From the IMG/VR virus record IMGVR_UViG_3300006166_000002, positions 1 to 39,046 of that record: a DNA stretch of 39,046 nucleotides. One strand, written 5' to 3'. Under the pieces are notes generated by a model. That model worked only from the letters and a program-made list of their open reading frames with translations, was not told the origin of the DNA and made no database searches. The translations under genes were made by a program, and so were the position numbers. Positions 15,001 to 20,300 of the stretch are shown here, one piece after another. The DNA comes from a virus. The number at the start of each line of letters is the position of its first letter. The stretch's first letter is position 1.

Positions 15001-15719
15001 ACCAATTATCCGTTGACATATATGATAATGTTGGATTAGGTACTACCAATAGAAGATGGGCACTTACAACTCCAATTAAATTTAATGTTGGTGCTATTAG
15101 TGGACCAGAAGTGATGATTGCTCCTCCATCAAGGAAACTTGAGGAAGTACCAAAAACAACTATTGAAGGTGATTATGGAATAATTGTTGGTATTGGTACA
15201 ACTACTATTGTTGGTGTTGCATCCACTGGAATAACATTTGACTTCTATATACCTCAGGATTCTAAATTAAAGTCTGGATTCTCTTTAGTACAAAGTGGAA
15301 TTCAAACTGGATATCTATTCAATGTTACAGGAACAGGTGTCAATGGTCCTGTTACAAGTCTAAAAGCAGATAATTCTGTTCTTGGAATTGGCACTACTTG
15401 TATGGATGCAACTTTTGAAGTTGCTCACTACTCTCATAATACTAGGTTCATTCCACCTGAAATAAGTGGAACTTCTGTTGGTATTGCAACTACGGTTACA
15501 ACTGTTGTTGCTAAGATTGCTAACTTTACAAATGTAGTTGGATATGGTACAACTGCAAGTTATGGTGATTATACTTGGGGTAAAGTTAATCTAACTATCA
15601 GATTAGGAACAAAACAAACATTTGAAGCAGTTCATGGAACCAGTCAGTCTGGTATTGGATCTAACCCAGTTCTCCGAAGAAAAAATCCACTTCGGTATAA
15701 GGGTTATATTATTTCATAA
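3..15719 (+). CDS. Giant modular virion structural protein (partial, 5' end outside window), gp7-slot
   Basis: The frame is open from base 3 with no stop, and the 21 codons before the first ATG (position 66) read as protein like the rest, so the true start lies left of the window. The visible part is over 5,200 residues. Residues below are numbered from the ATG at 66. GSGY-type beta repeats lie near 20-100 and 350-480 and recur later. A YHYH-like domain lies near 500-665 (motif GWAFDGFPIYGPYGY). A lectin/LamG-like phage domain spans about 949-1123 and ends in AGVQVEKSEFMTPY. A conserved-looking segment follows near 1912-1965 (DNDYYQYFSYAVRSP). A long array of Cys...YPR repeats runs about 2890-4540, and a further GSGY cluster lies near the C-terminus. 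It sits directly before gp8, where T4 has gp7, but I see no sequence proof of gp7 homology. Large proteins of this style are known from marine T4-like phages as virion structural or fibre proteins. A role in the baseplate periphery or host adhesion is inferred. No frameshift is visible. Confidence 0.9.
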   Translation, partial: RKFSTPKLGGISVDTASGQIGMFVNGVELTNYKSSDLVYYGQIDEIEIASSGDSNYDVINPPALHIEDGVGAGTTNVGVGATGVCNINGSLKRIDVLETGFDYTIIPKVTITGGEGTGAEAKCNVSNITHKVTFNAGAEYVDVDIVNNTIGFSTFHKLRPQEKVVYKSDDQTVLGGLVNQSIYFASLVDEKSIKLHSTLDDAISGINTVGLSTYGNGLQTIEAFEKKKVISSIEVVNAGYDYRNKTLYFNPSEVDIFDNKLNIKGHNLKNREVVQFINEGGAFPVGVASTTQYYVSVIDPNSIRLSERIIVGAGDSISEDYYYINNRYIDFPDIGTGIHKLVYTPIEVKIEGPIGVGTFAGQDFRAKINPVFTGDIESISLSAHGSNYGDNEILNYNRQPVITLINGENAQVSPLVSSEGKIIDIIINNQGSGYNSPPVILIEGTGNGAILNPIIVEGKLTDVKIINSGFGYKNTNTFLTVESTGSGAKFNAKIKSWTINLVQKLMLTGEVPQDDGVLTLALDSSNEIEYTHAFAPRELRRKVLSTSIDVDGSTIYRADIANETNTNKYHSPIVGWAFDGFPIYGPYGYADREGGSVKRIETSYELRVDVSGIRPPSYGSGMFIEDYKYVGKGDLDEFNGRFCKTPEFPNGTYAYFLTIDASAEVAGPFAGYLKPVFPYVIGPQYKGEPQTFNFSQFSTLNFVDLNDGNYTRYTSPYGIRGKNSRYKGFIQPNVFSEGFTEVVAVSPGSVDTLNIIAPGDKYNISDNIFFNNEGTEGGGAYARISQISGPTVTNITYNTKKLSNIQFSPTLGKGKFVGFGTTSHTFNSGDLIDLQNLNLLSTELSQTYTIGITTNTLVLRGNVGTANSTGITTYFNVDGDLTFPTTVVNDFYSINSEIIQILNIDSVNKRIRVQRDIAGVATAFAHQSGDILTENPSRFSINTGFQTTTQYQLDRTLYFEPEEVTGLISENLVLYSDPVSATLTGSTWAAATAGNGIGTVTYYHSKTPDGNISAAKVGIATTTSATDTVVLQNGTFTLSGNVHTFSAFLKGDQGGEEVWMILQDTAVNVYYHQKVTLTTQWQRFKLTTLTNANPHRVQFGANGVAVGSGTTIRATLNARPTFYVAGVQVEKSEFMTPYASTYDTQVLSSAKTVGKTFLQNPGAGIDKISPIKDAFYIPGHGLRTGEKIIYHVGAGSSGPNVSVGSTSYWLTDNTTLYAAVHDENFIGISTNQIGIGTTGTFVGVGTTASIGLLTIESPGSGRVHSFKTFYKNIITADILKKTATVSTGSSHYLSDGDYIDLKVTAGIQTTVTIKYDDGNRRMLVNPRGFLEADVDEENNRFTIVNHGWKTGDKILHNSSTPTGGINNSQLYYVIVIDEDTVKLSNNYYNQITSEEGVQIVGITSASFGTFSPINPEIEAYRNNTIVFDLSDSSLSNSGTPAFDFNIFRDSAFSDLYFTSEANAGISTIVLDFHVQKSGVIGQQNANLTLIIDKSTPNNLYYNLDPILSSGAAASKTEMLSDTFQISNPNRLSIVNSRYDAKTTVSGLTTNTFNYTLYDTPEKPSYSTGEAIVLYQTTSTSATGPVGTVALDSNGTGYKSLPYVSKVVSAAGTGALFLPRSTSIGKLNEVVLTDIGFDYPADNTLRPAASLPATYKIEPLSKFKNVKLKDPGVNYFLTPDIVVVDGFTGRVNTEAFLRYDVGDTEIEIVRNTTGLYNVTPVLMPTNNPNGTRIDSITFDNNNDVTVAFAVTFSSAEAYPYKVGGRVLVENTNTLNGVGRGYNSAAYEYKLFTITEADANIGGDFPTIKYSLNGLLNPGEQPGDFDSFESFGTVTPESYFPTFEIFLEKDSFAKGEFITNQIDNSGVVQEYDNRNEFLKVRSQDQFNKGDVIIGQSTQNQGLISSVDGVKGTYSINSNSVTKKGFLKDTGKLNRFFQRMHDNDYYQYFSYAVRSPISFEKWNAYVSNLNHTTGYKKFGELLADSYDPSIVGMGTGQDLNAFIAVSDLTSVVDLNMIKDFDTAREKAITVNSKLVSNEILFGLPFLAKYQEFIGNRVLPIDDFSVDFNSTKRDFGLFCAGDPIFEQRFDGSDDAIVDVNEQSINLQNHYFVSGEQIEYIPPGNDFANALVIDSTDFGPGIGTTTKLPGSFHVIKLDNQKIQVAISATDSLRFNPVYVGINSVGIGTTHIFRGKDPNNRLLLTVNGTIQSPVVSTANTFAVGSSAVGVGTTVFGITGISSIFSGDLVKVNQETMLVAGVDKTNNLLTVRRAWMGSTAASHAGLSTVTKLVGNYNIVENDIHFSEAMWGNQPVGYGTTAPSSNEIDYTGLTTSSRFSGRVFLRSAINEAFTTSFVKAYDNNFVFDDLSSKFNGITTSFILQHKGDDIDTITAGNAIVLINDIFQGPQRLGNEVTTISGDYKIEQHNGNTQTLLGFNGKVSDYSSNKDINVNDIPRGGIIVSVGSTDGYGFQPLVAAGGTAVVSSAGTITAVAIGLTGSGYRSGLQTVGVAVQTKSLGIASITYVGNAIVTDGHVTDVIVDKVARFYKPRNIINVGYSSITGITTVQTTQKHGLDLGDEVTIVGAAFTCDYYQPVDLTNAVYNNTTGIMTVSVATTSIAVSNFVYTNTTGIGTITTATPHGLVKQTAVGRTFALSGIGMTCVGYGQTFAIHSAQYDQTTGLATFFTAGNHGLTATEDVKLRELNFTCPVGGAEGYGQQFGINGFAYDNLTGLCTVTTATSISGVIGVGSEVRLDNIGLNCAYGNSLYPDGSQGYTFNVLTVPTSNQFTFNAGVSTLPHTYVSGGTVNAGITTSVFPDGSQGYSFKTIGVAATSFTANVGISSIRHTWNNGGVVQVGITTDIFPGDAQNSPTGDTFELISAPDANTLVFNAGISTIPSSYVSGGEVVLGHKLKVGTDIALTGLGMTCGMSTEVHTYPRNRDTITDTSVDIIADGTLHTVSNAAYIPTTGILTLTINAHGFHVGDKVKLAENSLTFTCAKDNHASTHSYPRKNDPIYGQWVGIANTTVNTLKIQVLETVPSTNVDAHTFVSATNQGLTHNNGTITLDVGPSGPKHQFTHTFDGTDTFTPTAAAYNPSTGYMTLTIANHPFRNGDFVGIAQSALTFTCTAGSGNHAYPRATDPIYDKWIAASNITTDTFDVQVLDTIPSTNVGVHTFVSATTGGISRSVVHTGGTYNHLFVSAEGDSISVGGTNTKYTPTYVQYSSGNGLLVLTVPGHNLSGAATTTATGATYDGNVGILTCTVSGGHNITSGQWIKFADESLTFKCALDSYGSEHKYPRPHDPAGTNWLQANVTSSTTFEVQVLESVPSTNTSIHTFFAATANGIQIAQSTIGIATESIKMSCDMDNHGSVHAYPRRTDPIYRKTIGVALTSTDLIMVDVGISTTIPYGVSTATYDAATGNLVLGIGTHSLSKGTSVKIATGSLVFTCSQDSNATKHRYPRAGDPIYSGTKVSRINSNTEFEINVGVANVPTYYKSGGYLEEIILAPRAVNSMPSSQDVAFDGTAVTNILDEYTFECDSGSSPYLHSYKRAGEVTQSIDVRFDSPLGYEDVPLIYSDDNTITGLGTGASVDIEVSNVTGVANFEVNRFGYAYGSGDILTVAIGGTVGIPTFATNTTNSVNPVVSGGRYPHTFVGAANSAVISGGAYDHTFVTATSNAVKVTGAAAFTPTDATYNANTGDMVLTIAGHPYTTSQTVGIDTGGIVFNCMMDGQATQHAYPRSGDPILGYGVTAITAKDTNTITINVGTSATVGHSVDNATYTPETGEMVLTIPNHGLKGSEDYTVTHALYNAGTGGMTLTLSGITTLNALQTGDRVRFNDNSISFTCAMDGNSTTHSYPRATDPSSNKWLPVVGVVTSNIEVMVGASGTVYYTPVGAEYNSTTGYMTLAIGEHDLIGPSNYTVTNAIYDPMAGIMTCTVPSHGFSNGDRVKFEDGSISFSCNFGSGGTKSYPRSVGTGSTITDPISGKFIVISGVTDDTFNVGVGTATLGINNPHTFVSAYTNGLQKAGEPVLIAPNSINFQCSQDNYATTHQYPRAGTDPIAGVGTPITGIGNTTITLFVGIGTDSDHRFVAGLSSATNAVRTGGNYTHAFVSADSNGLKKAGESIRLSDNGLTFKCEMDDYSSEHSYPRATKNVHKFIRALDDSIVPNTGNALKPTGASYNGVDGNLVLDFNYNYGHKFVAGSSNLDDAVTVGVWTGGDKLTPRDAQYNPVSGDLVLNFNNNYAHTFDAASSTLTNAVTVGVWTGGTKLSPNFATYEPSTGELELTFVADHNLTTSNTLGIATNSLAFKCARDDYASSKTYPRTTDPIHNLSTVAIASTTTKTLKVLVGKSNHNLTTSNTIGISTGSLAFTCSRDNYGSVQSYPRAKDPIHGLSNVAIAATTLDTITVNVGTSYHKLVAGSNTVGIITESMTFTCDLDDHRTEHSYPRTSDPANNATIGIAGTTPTSITINVGKSGISTSDPYHNNAVSVGSTTANTISVNIGKAPSERRFKVIDADYNGLTGWMTLTVGQHNLHTGERVRLANESLLFTCSSDDYGSINAYPRTTDPIYGGVGIASTTPTTIKMNVGMAPVGKRYVHEFVGVGSYREFQLTVDETYASKFSGWNVGDFLVLDEITSYFNGTRRLFPLSVNGDRISFFARANAGINLQSNLLVFVNDILQTPGEGYTFTGGSTLRFSEAPKGGVTGFTTLGDKCKLLMYTGTQTIDVREVDVLPTLKVGDDVQLYSDVDVTFNQDERLVMDVKSADTITTNNYAGQGVTADELLARPISWSKQDVDKIIDTNEVGKDRVYYEPVINPQTNILETVGVNSSSVFVYSLRSIFDDPKEAMLVADKEKMQLITQEELVYATATSTIDINTGSVNSISVTNPGFGYTAAPLVTVQKPFDVVGVATAAIATATIGAGGTVTGVSIGMGGTGYIYGPLTSLTVAQNGIGFPFLDSGTNVMLGAKLNTVTGSGRGATCNLDISTLNYEVSSVAVVEGGTGYQPGDQLSVDIYDNVGLGTTNRRWALTTPIKFNVGAISGPEVMIAPPSRKLEEVPKTTIEGDYGIIVGIGTTTIVGVASTGITFDFYIPQDSKLKSGFSLVQSGIQTGYLFNVTGTGVNGPVTSLKADNSVLGIGTTCMDATFEVAHYSHNTRFIPPEISGTSVGIATTVTTVVAKIANFTNVVGYGTTASYGDYTWGKVNLTIRLGTKQTFEAVHGTSQSGIGSNPVLRRKNPLRYKGYIIS
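8748..13679 (+). repeat. Coding array of about 16 Cys-x2-Asp...YPR repeats in the giant protein
   Basis: Units share the core (F)(T/K)C-x2-D-x5-H-x-YPR-x2-DP. They are preceded by a strand pattern like TG.MTLTI..H.L..GD.V and followed by NVG...HTFVSA-like strands. Cores start near 8748, 8962, 9349, 9826, 10057, 10314, 10581 (degenerate, YKR), 11148, 11505, 11847, 12093, 12378, 12900, 13086, 13275 and 13623. Spacing varies from about 185 to 570 bases. The cysteine is kept in all units I aligned. The histidine is replaced by K, Q or N in some, mainly late, units. Related Cys-containing units without YPR precede the array at about 7740-8700. The number and spacing suggest duplication of a surface fibre domain. 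I know no formal domain name for it. Confidence 0.85.
12601..12769 (+). repeat. Direct repeat, 25 bp identical, inside the giant gene
   Basis: A 25-base string beginning atgctgttacagttggtg occurs at 12601-12625 and again at 12745-12769. The offset is 144 bases (48 codons), so the reading frame is kept. Both copies encode AVTVGVWTGG. The surrounding protein units (GHKFVAGSS... and AHTFDAASS...) are also duplicates. A second in-frame pair, cttacaacatcaaatac, is at 12855-12871 and 13041-13057 (186 bases apart). Identity at the DNA level suggests recent unequal recombination within the repeat array. Confidence 0.85.
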
Positions 15720-15725
15720 TAAATA
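15718..15725 (+). promoter_or_regulatory. T4-like late promoter before gene 8
   Basis: The octamer AATAAATA overlaps the stop codon of the giant gene and lies 28 bases before the gp8 ATG. It differs from the T4 late -10 consensus TATAAATA only at the first base. The same octamer, or one close to it, recurs before four other genes in this window, which raises confidence. T4 late promoters have no -35 element, and none is visible here. Confidence 0.6.
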
Positions 15726-15753
15726 AAACATAGCAAATCTTAAATTCTAAAAA

Positions 15754-17337
15754 ATGGCTGCGATTATAACTGATCAGTTGAGAATTAAGAATGCGAGAAC
15801 GTTTATAGATAAGATTCGTTCCTCGACAGATTCTTACTATACCTTCATAGGTCTCCCAAATGCTGTAGAAAGCAAGTCTGACTGGGACAGTAGTCCTCCT
15901 GCTCCTAGGGACTGTTTTGATGACGAGAACTTCTATTGGGACACTATGATCGCAATGAAGAAGATCTCTGCTGATGACATTAGACCTGTTGTTAGGAAGT
16001 TGTCTTGGGCATCAGCAACAATTTATGACATGTATAGACATGACATAAACAGAAATAATCTATCAGATTCTTCAAATAAGACTAGTTTATATTCTTCTAA
16101 CTTTTATGTTGTAAATAGTGAGTTTAGAGTTTATATTTGCTTACATAACGGTATTGACCCAGAGAACCCAAATGGCAAACCTTCGCTTGATGAACCTAAA
16201 TTTACAGATTTGGAACCAAGAGTGGCTGGGACCAGTGGTGATGGTTATGTGTGGAAGTATCTTTATACTATCAGTCCTTCAGACATCATCAAGTTTGATA
16301 GTCTTAATTTTGTTCCTCTACCTGTAGATTGGGAGACAAATAGTGATTATACACCTATTAGGAATAACGCTAAAACAAGTGGTCAAATAAAGGTTGCTAC
16401 TATCGCTAATAGAGGATACCTTGTTGGTCCTGCTAACACGACATATACAAGGGTTCCAATTAAAGGTGATGGAACTGGTGCAGAATGTACTATTGTTATT
16501 AATAACGACTCTAAAGTAGAATCAATTACTATCTCAAATGGTGGTAGTGGTTATACTTATGGATCAGTTGATTTAGTTGCAGGTAATGTTCCTGTTGGTA
16601 ACACTACACCAATTTTTAACATTATTGTTCCTCCATCAGGAGGTCATGGATTTGACATTTATAGAGAATTAGGTGCATCTAATGTTCTAATATTCTCAAG
16701 AATTGAGAACGATGATTCAAACCCCGATTTTGTTACAGGAACAAAGGTTGCTAGGATTGGAATTGTTGAAAATCCAAAAGCATTTGAATCTACTTCTACT
16801 ATTACAGATGATAGAGCTAGTGCTATTAATGGAGTAATTTTAAAAGGATTATCTCCAAATGATGATGATTATAAGACTACTTCATTTGAATCAAATTCAT
16901 ATGTTACTCAACAGGTAGGAACAGGTCAAACTGCTGTTGGAAGAGTCGTATCTTACGATAAAACTACTGGTGTTCTTAGGTATTGGCAGGATAGATCTTT
17001 AGTCGGATTTAATACTGATGGTACTCAAAAGACATCTCCTACATATGGGTATGGATTAAATAGTTTTACTGGAACTACCGCTTCTGGTGGTACTTTGAAA
17101 ATTGTAGGTGGTACGAAAGACTTATATATAGACAACGGATTCGGATCAATCAGTAATCCTGGTATAAGTACCGTCATAAATAATAAAACATATTATCTGG
17201 GTCAGACATTTATTAAAGGTGTGGCGAATCCAGAAATTGAAAAGTACAGTGGTACTATACTTTACGTTGATAATAGACCTTCTATTACTAGGTCTGCTAA
17301 CCAGCGAGAAGACATTAAAGTCATTTTGCAATTCTAA
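15754..17337 (+). CDS. 8: Baseplate wedge subunit gp8
   Basis: This protein of the baseplate wedge joins the outer hub region to the wedge in T4. The 527-residue product starts MAAIITDQLRIKNARTFID and has a YYTFIGLPNA segment near residue 29. The family-typical GDGYVWKYLYTI motif lies near residue 160, matching the GDGYVWEYLFEI stretch of T4 gp8. T4 gp8 is about 334 residues, so this one is much longer. Part of the extra length is a GSGY beta-repeat insert at about residues 215-290 (GDGTGAEC..., ISNGGSGYTYG). The gene lies between the giant protein and the DUF4815-type protein, with 18 bases to the next start. No strong Shine-Dalgarno sequence is seen. A late promoter-like octamer lies just upstream. 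Confidence 0.85.
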   Translation: MAAIITDQLRIKNARTFIDKIRSSTDSYYTFIGLPNAVESKSDWDSSPPAPRDCFDDENFYWDTMIAMKKISADDIRPVVRKLSWASATIYDMYRHDINRNNLSDSSNKTSLYSSNFYVVNSEFRVYICLHNGIDPENPNGKPSLDEPKFTDLEPRVAGTSGDGYVWKYLYTISPSDIIKFDSLNFVPLPVDWETNSDYTPIRNNAKTSGQIKVATIANRGYLVGPANTTYTRVPIKGDGTGAECTIVINNDSKVESITISNGGSGYTYGSVDLVAGNVPVGNTTPIFNIIVPPSGGHGFDIYRELGASNVLIFSRIENDDSNPDFVTGTKVARIGIVENPKAFESTSTITDDRASAINGVILKGLSPNDDDYKTTSFESNSYVTQQVGTGQTAVGRVVSYDKTTGVLRYWQDRSLVGFNTDGTQKTSPTYGYGLNSFTGTTASGGTLKIVGGTKDLYIDNGFGSISNPGISTVINNKTYYLGQTFIKGVANPEIEKYSGTILYVDNRPSITRSANQREDIKVILQF

Positions 17338-17355
17338 GGGAATCATTTAAAAGAT

Positions 17356-20300
17356 ATGGCACAAGAAACTAATCTCAACGTATCGCCTTATTTTGACGAT
17401 TTTGATGCGAATAAGGATTTCCATAAGGTATTATTCAAGCCAGGATTGCCAATTCAGGCTAGAGAATTAACAACATTACAATCGATCCTCCAAAATCAGG
17501 TAGAGCAAGTAGGAACTCATCTGTTTAAGGAAGGATCTTGTGTTATTCCTGGGCAAATAAATTTTAATAATAACTTATTTGCTGTTGAAGTTGAAGCAAG
17601 CTTTTTAGGTACAGATATAACAGGTTATACTGAAGATATACTAGATGAGATAGTTGTTGGATCTAATTCCAATGTAAAGGCAAAGATTGTAGATTATATG
17701 GAGGAAGAATTTTCTCCAAGGGGATATGTTACTCTATTTGTAAGTTATCTTAGTTCTGGTGTTAATGATAAAGATGTTTTTGATGATGATGAGACTTTAC
17801 TACTTAAGGAAAATGTAGTATCTGAAGTTGCACAATTAACTCTACAGGCAGGTCAAGGTTGTGCTAAAACCGCTCCGACCAAGGCTACATCAGTTGGATC
17901 TGCAGTATTTTTATCAGCAGGTGTATATTTTATAAGGGGACAGTTTATAAGAGTTAATGATGAGATGTTGGTTCTTGATCCTCATGATGAGAATCCAACA
18001 TATAGAGTTGGTTTAGAAATAACTGAGGAGATAGTTACATCTAGTAAAGACTCGTCTTTGACTGATAATGCTAAAGGATTTAATAACTTTGCTGCTCCTG
18101 GTGCAGATAGATTAAAAATTAGTGTAAAGTTAGGTAAGAGGTCTATAGAATCTGAAAAGAATGAGAACTTTGTTGAGTTGATGGTTATCAATGGAGGTTC
18201 AATATCTCATATTGATGATAAGATTAAGTATAATGAACTTGGAAATGAGTTAGCAAGAAGAACATATAGTCATGCTGGTGATTTCTATGTAAAACCATTC
18301 ACAATCTCTGCAAAAGAATCATTAAATGATAATAAGGGAAATAATGGTGTATTTGGTATAAATCAATTAACTTATGGTAATAACACACCAAGTTCGGATT
18401 TAGGTACATATAAAATATCTCCAGGTAAAGCATTTATTAAGGGATTTGAAGTTCCTGTAAGAAATGTTGTATATTTGGACTTTGAGAAGACAAGAGTAAA
18501 GAAGGTATTAAAAAATCAAGCAGTAAATTACTATACAGGACCAACTTTAACTCTTAATAGAGCATATGGTTGTCCTAGAATAGGATTTACAACAACTTCT
18601 AGTATTAGTCTTAGAGATGAGAGAATTGGTGCTGTTGCTCATGTTGCAGCAGGTAAAGAGATTGGTGTTGCAAGAGTATATGATTATGCATTAGAGTCTG
18701 GATCATATTCAGCAGCACTTCCTGCAACTAATGAATTTGATGCCACACTTTACGATATTCAACCATATACAGAATTAACGGTAAACCAAGCAATAACTTT
18801 AACTGTACCTACTTACATTAAAGGTAAATCTAGTGGTGCAACAGCACACTTGAGATTTGGAACTACTACTGGAATTATAACTGCATATAACTCAATTGGA
18901 GCATTTACACCAGGTGAAAAACTAATCTTTAATGGAGTAGACAATAATAGAATTGCAACAGCAATAACTGCACATTCTATAGCTTCTGTTGAATCTATTC
19001 ATAGTTCAGTTGGTGTTGGTACATTTAATGCTGATGTTAAACAATTTACAAAGATTTCTTATGGTAATGTAAATATTACTCCTAAATCTGGAACAGCACC
19101 TGGAATATCAACAGTTACAGTTACTGGTGGTGGATTTAGAAATAAGGTAAAAGCAGGTGATTTAGTATCGTTCACTAATCCTTTATTGGGTGGAACGACT
19201 GTTAAGACATATGCTGTAGTTGATAGTTATACTGATGATAGTAATATTATTATTGCGGGTATAACTACAGTTGCAGGTGTTTGTGATGGCGGTCTTCCTG
19301 CTGCAGCAGCTCAACCAGTTGACTTCCAGTTAATAGGATCTAAATTTCAGTCATCTACAGATAATAGTCTTTATACACCACTACCTAAATCATGGGTTGC
19401 TAATGTTGATTTAACAGAGTCTAATATCACAATTAGGAAGGAATATGATGTAACTATTACTGCTAATGCTACTAATACAATACAAGCAGGGCAGAATGAG
19501 AGTTTCTTAGCATATGATGAAGAAAGATATGTTTTAACTAATGATGCAGGTGTTACTGAAGAATTAACTCCAGATAAACTACGTTTTACTAATGGTGGTA
19601 GAGAATTAAGAATATTTGGATTATCTGCTACTGCTGGATCTGCAAGATTAGTTGCTACTCTTAATAAGATTAATATTAAGAATAAAGTTAAGAATAGAAT
19701 AAGAACAAACTCAATTATTGTTAATAAGTCCAAATTAGTAACTTCTGGTGTTGGTACAACATCATTAAATGATGGATTGTCATATGGTAATTATGGTTAT
19801 GGACTAAGAGTTCAGGATAAAGATGTTTGTCTTGGGGAACCAGATGTAACTAAAGTTTATGGTGTATTTGAATCTGGTGGTATTGAAGATCCATTGATTC
19901 CATCTGTTACTGTATTCAACATGAATGGTCCAACTGGACGTGTTGATGATTTAATTGCTGGTGAAGAATTTGTTGGTAAAACAACAGGTGCAATAGGTCT
20001 TTATATTGAAAGAATTAACAGTGCTAAGGCAGCATTTGTATACTTAAGTGATTTAAGATTTGAGTTAAATGAGCAAATTGAATTTGTTGAGAGTGGTATA
20101 ACTGCTACTATTAATGATTTTGATCCTGGTGATAATAACATTATGGATAGGTTCTCTTTAGATAGTGGACAAAGAGAAACCATTTGTGACTATTCACGTC
20201 TTATTAGAAAACCTAATTCTAAAGATCCTAGAAAGAAGATAAGAGTTATTTTTGAATCTGCAGAATATGCATCTACTGATGATGGTGATATAACTACAGT

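Noticed and set aside
66-15719. Taking the ATG at 66 as the real start of the giant gene
   Set aside because: The 21 codons before it are open and continue the same style of sequence (TPKLGGISVDTASGQIG). Homologous segments in marine phages, as I recall them, are internal to longer proteins.
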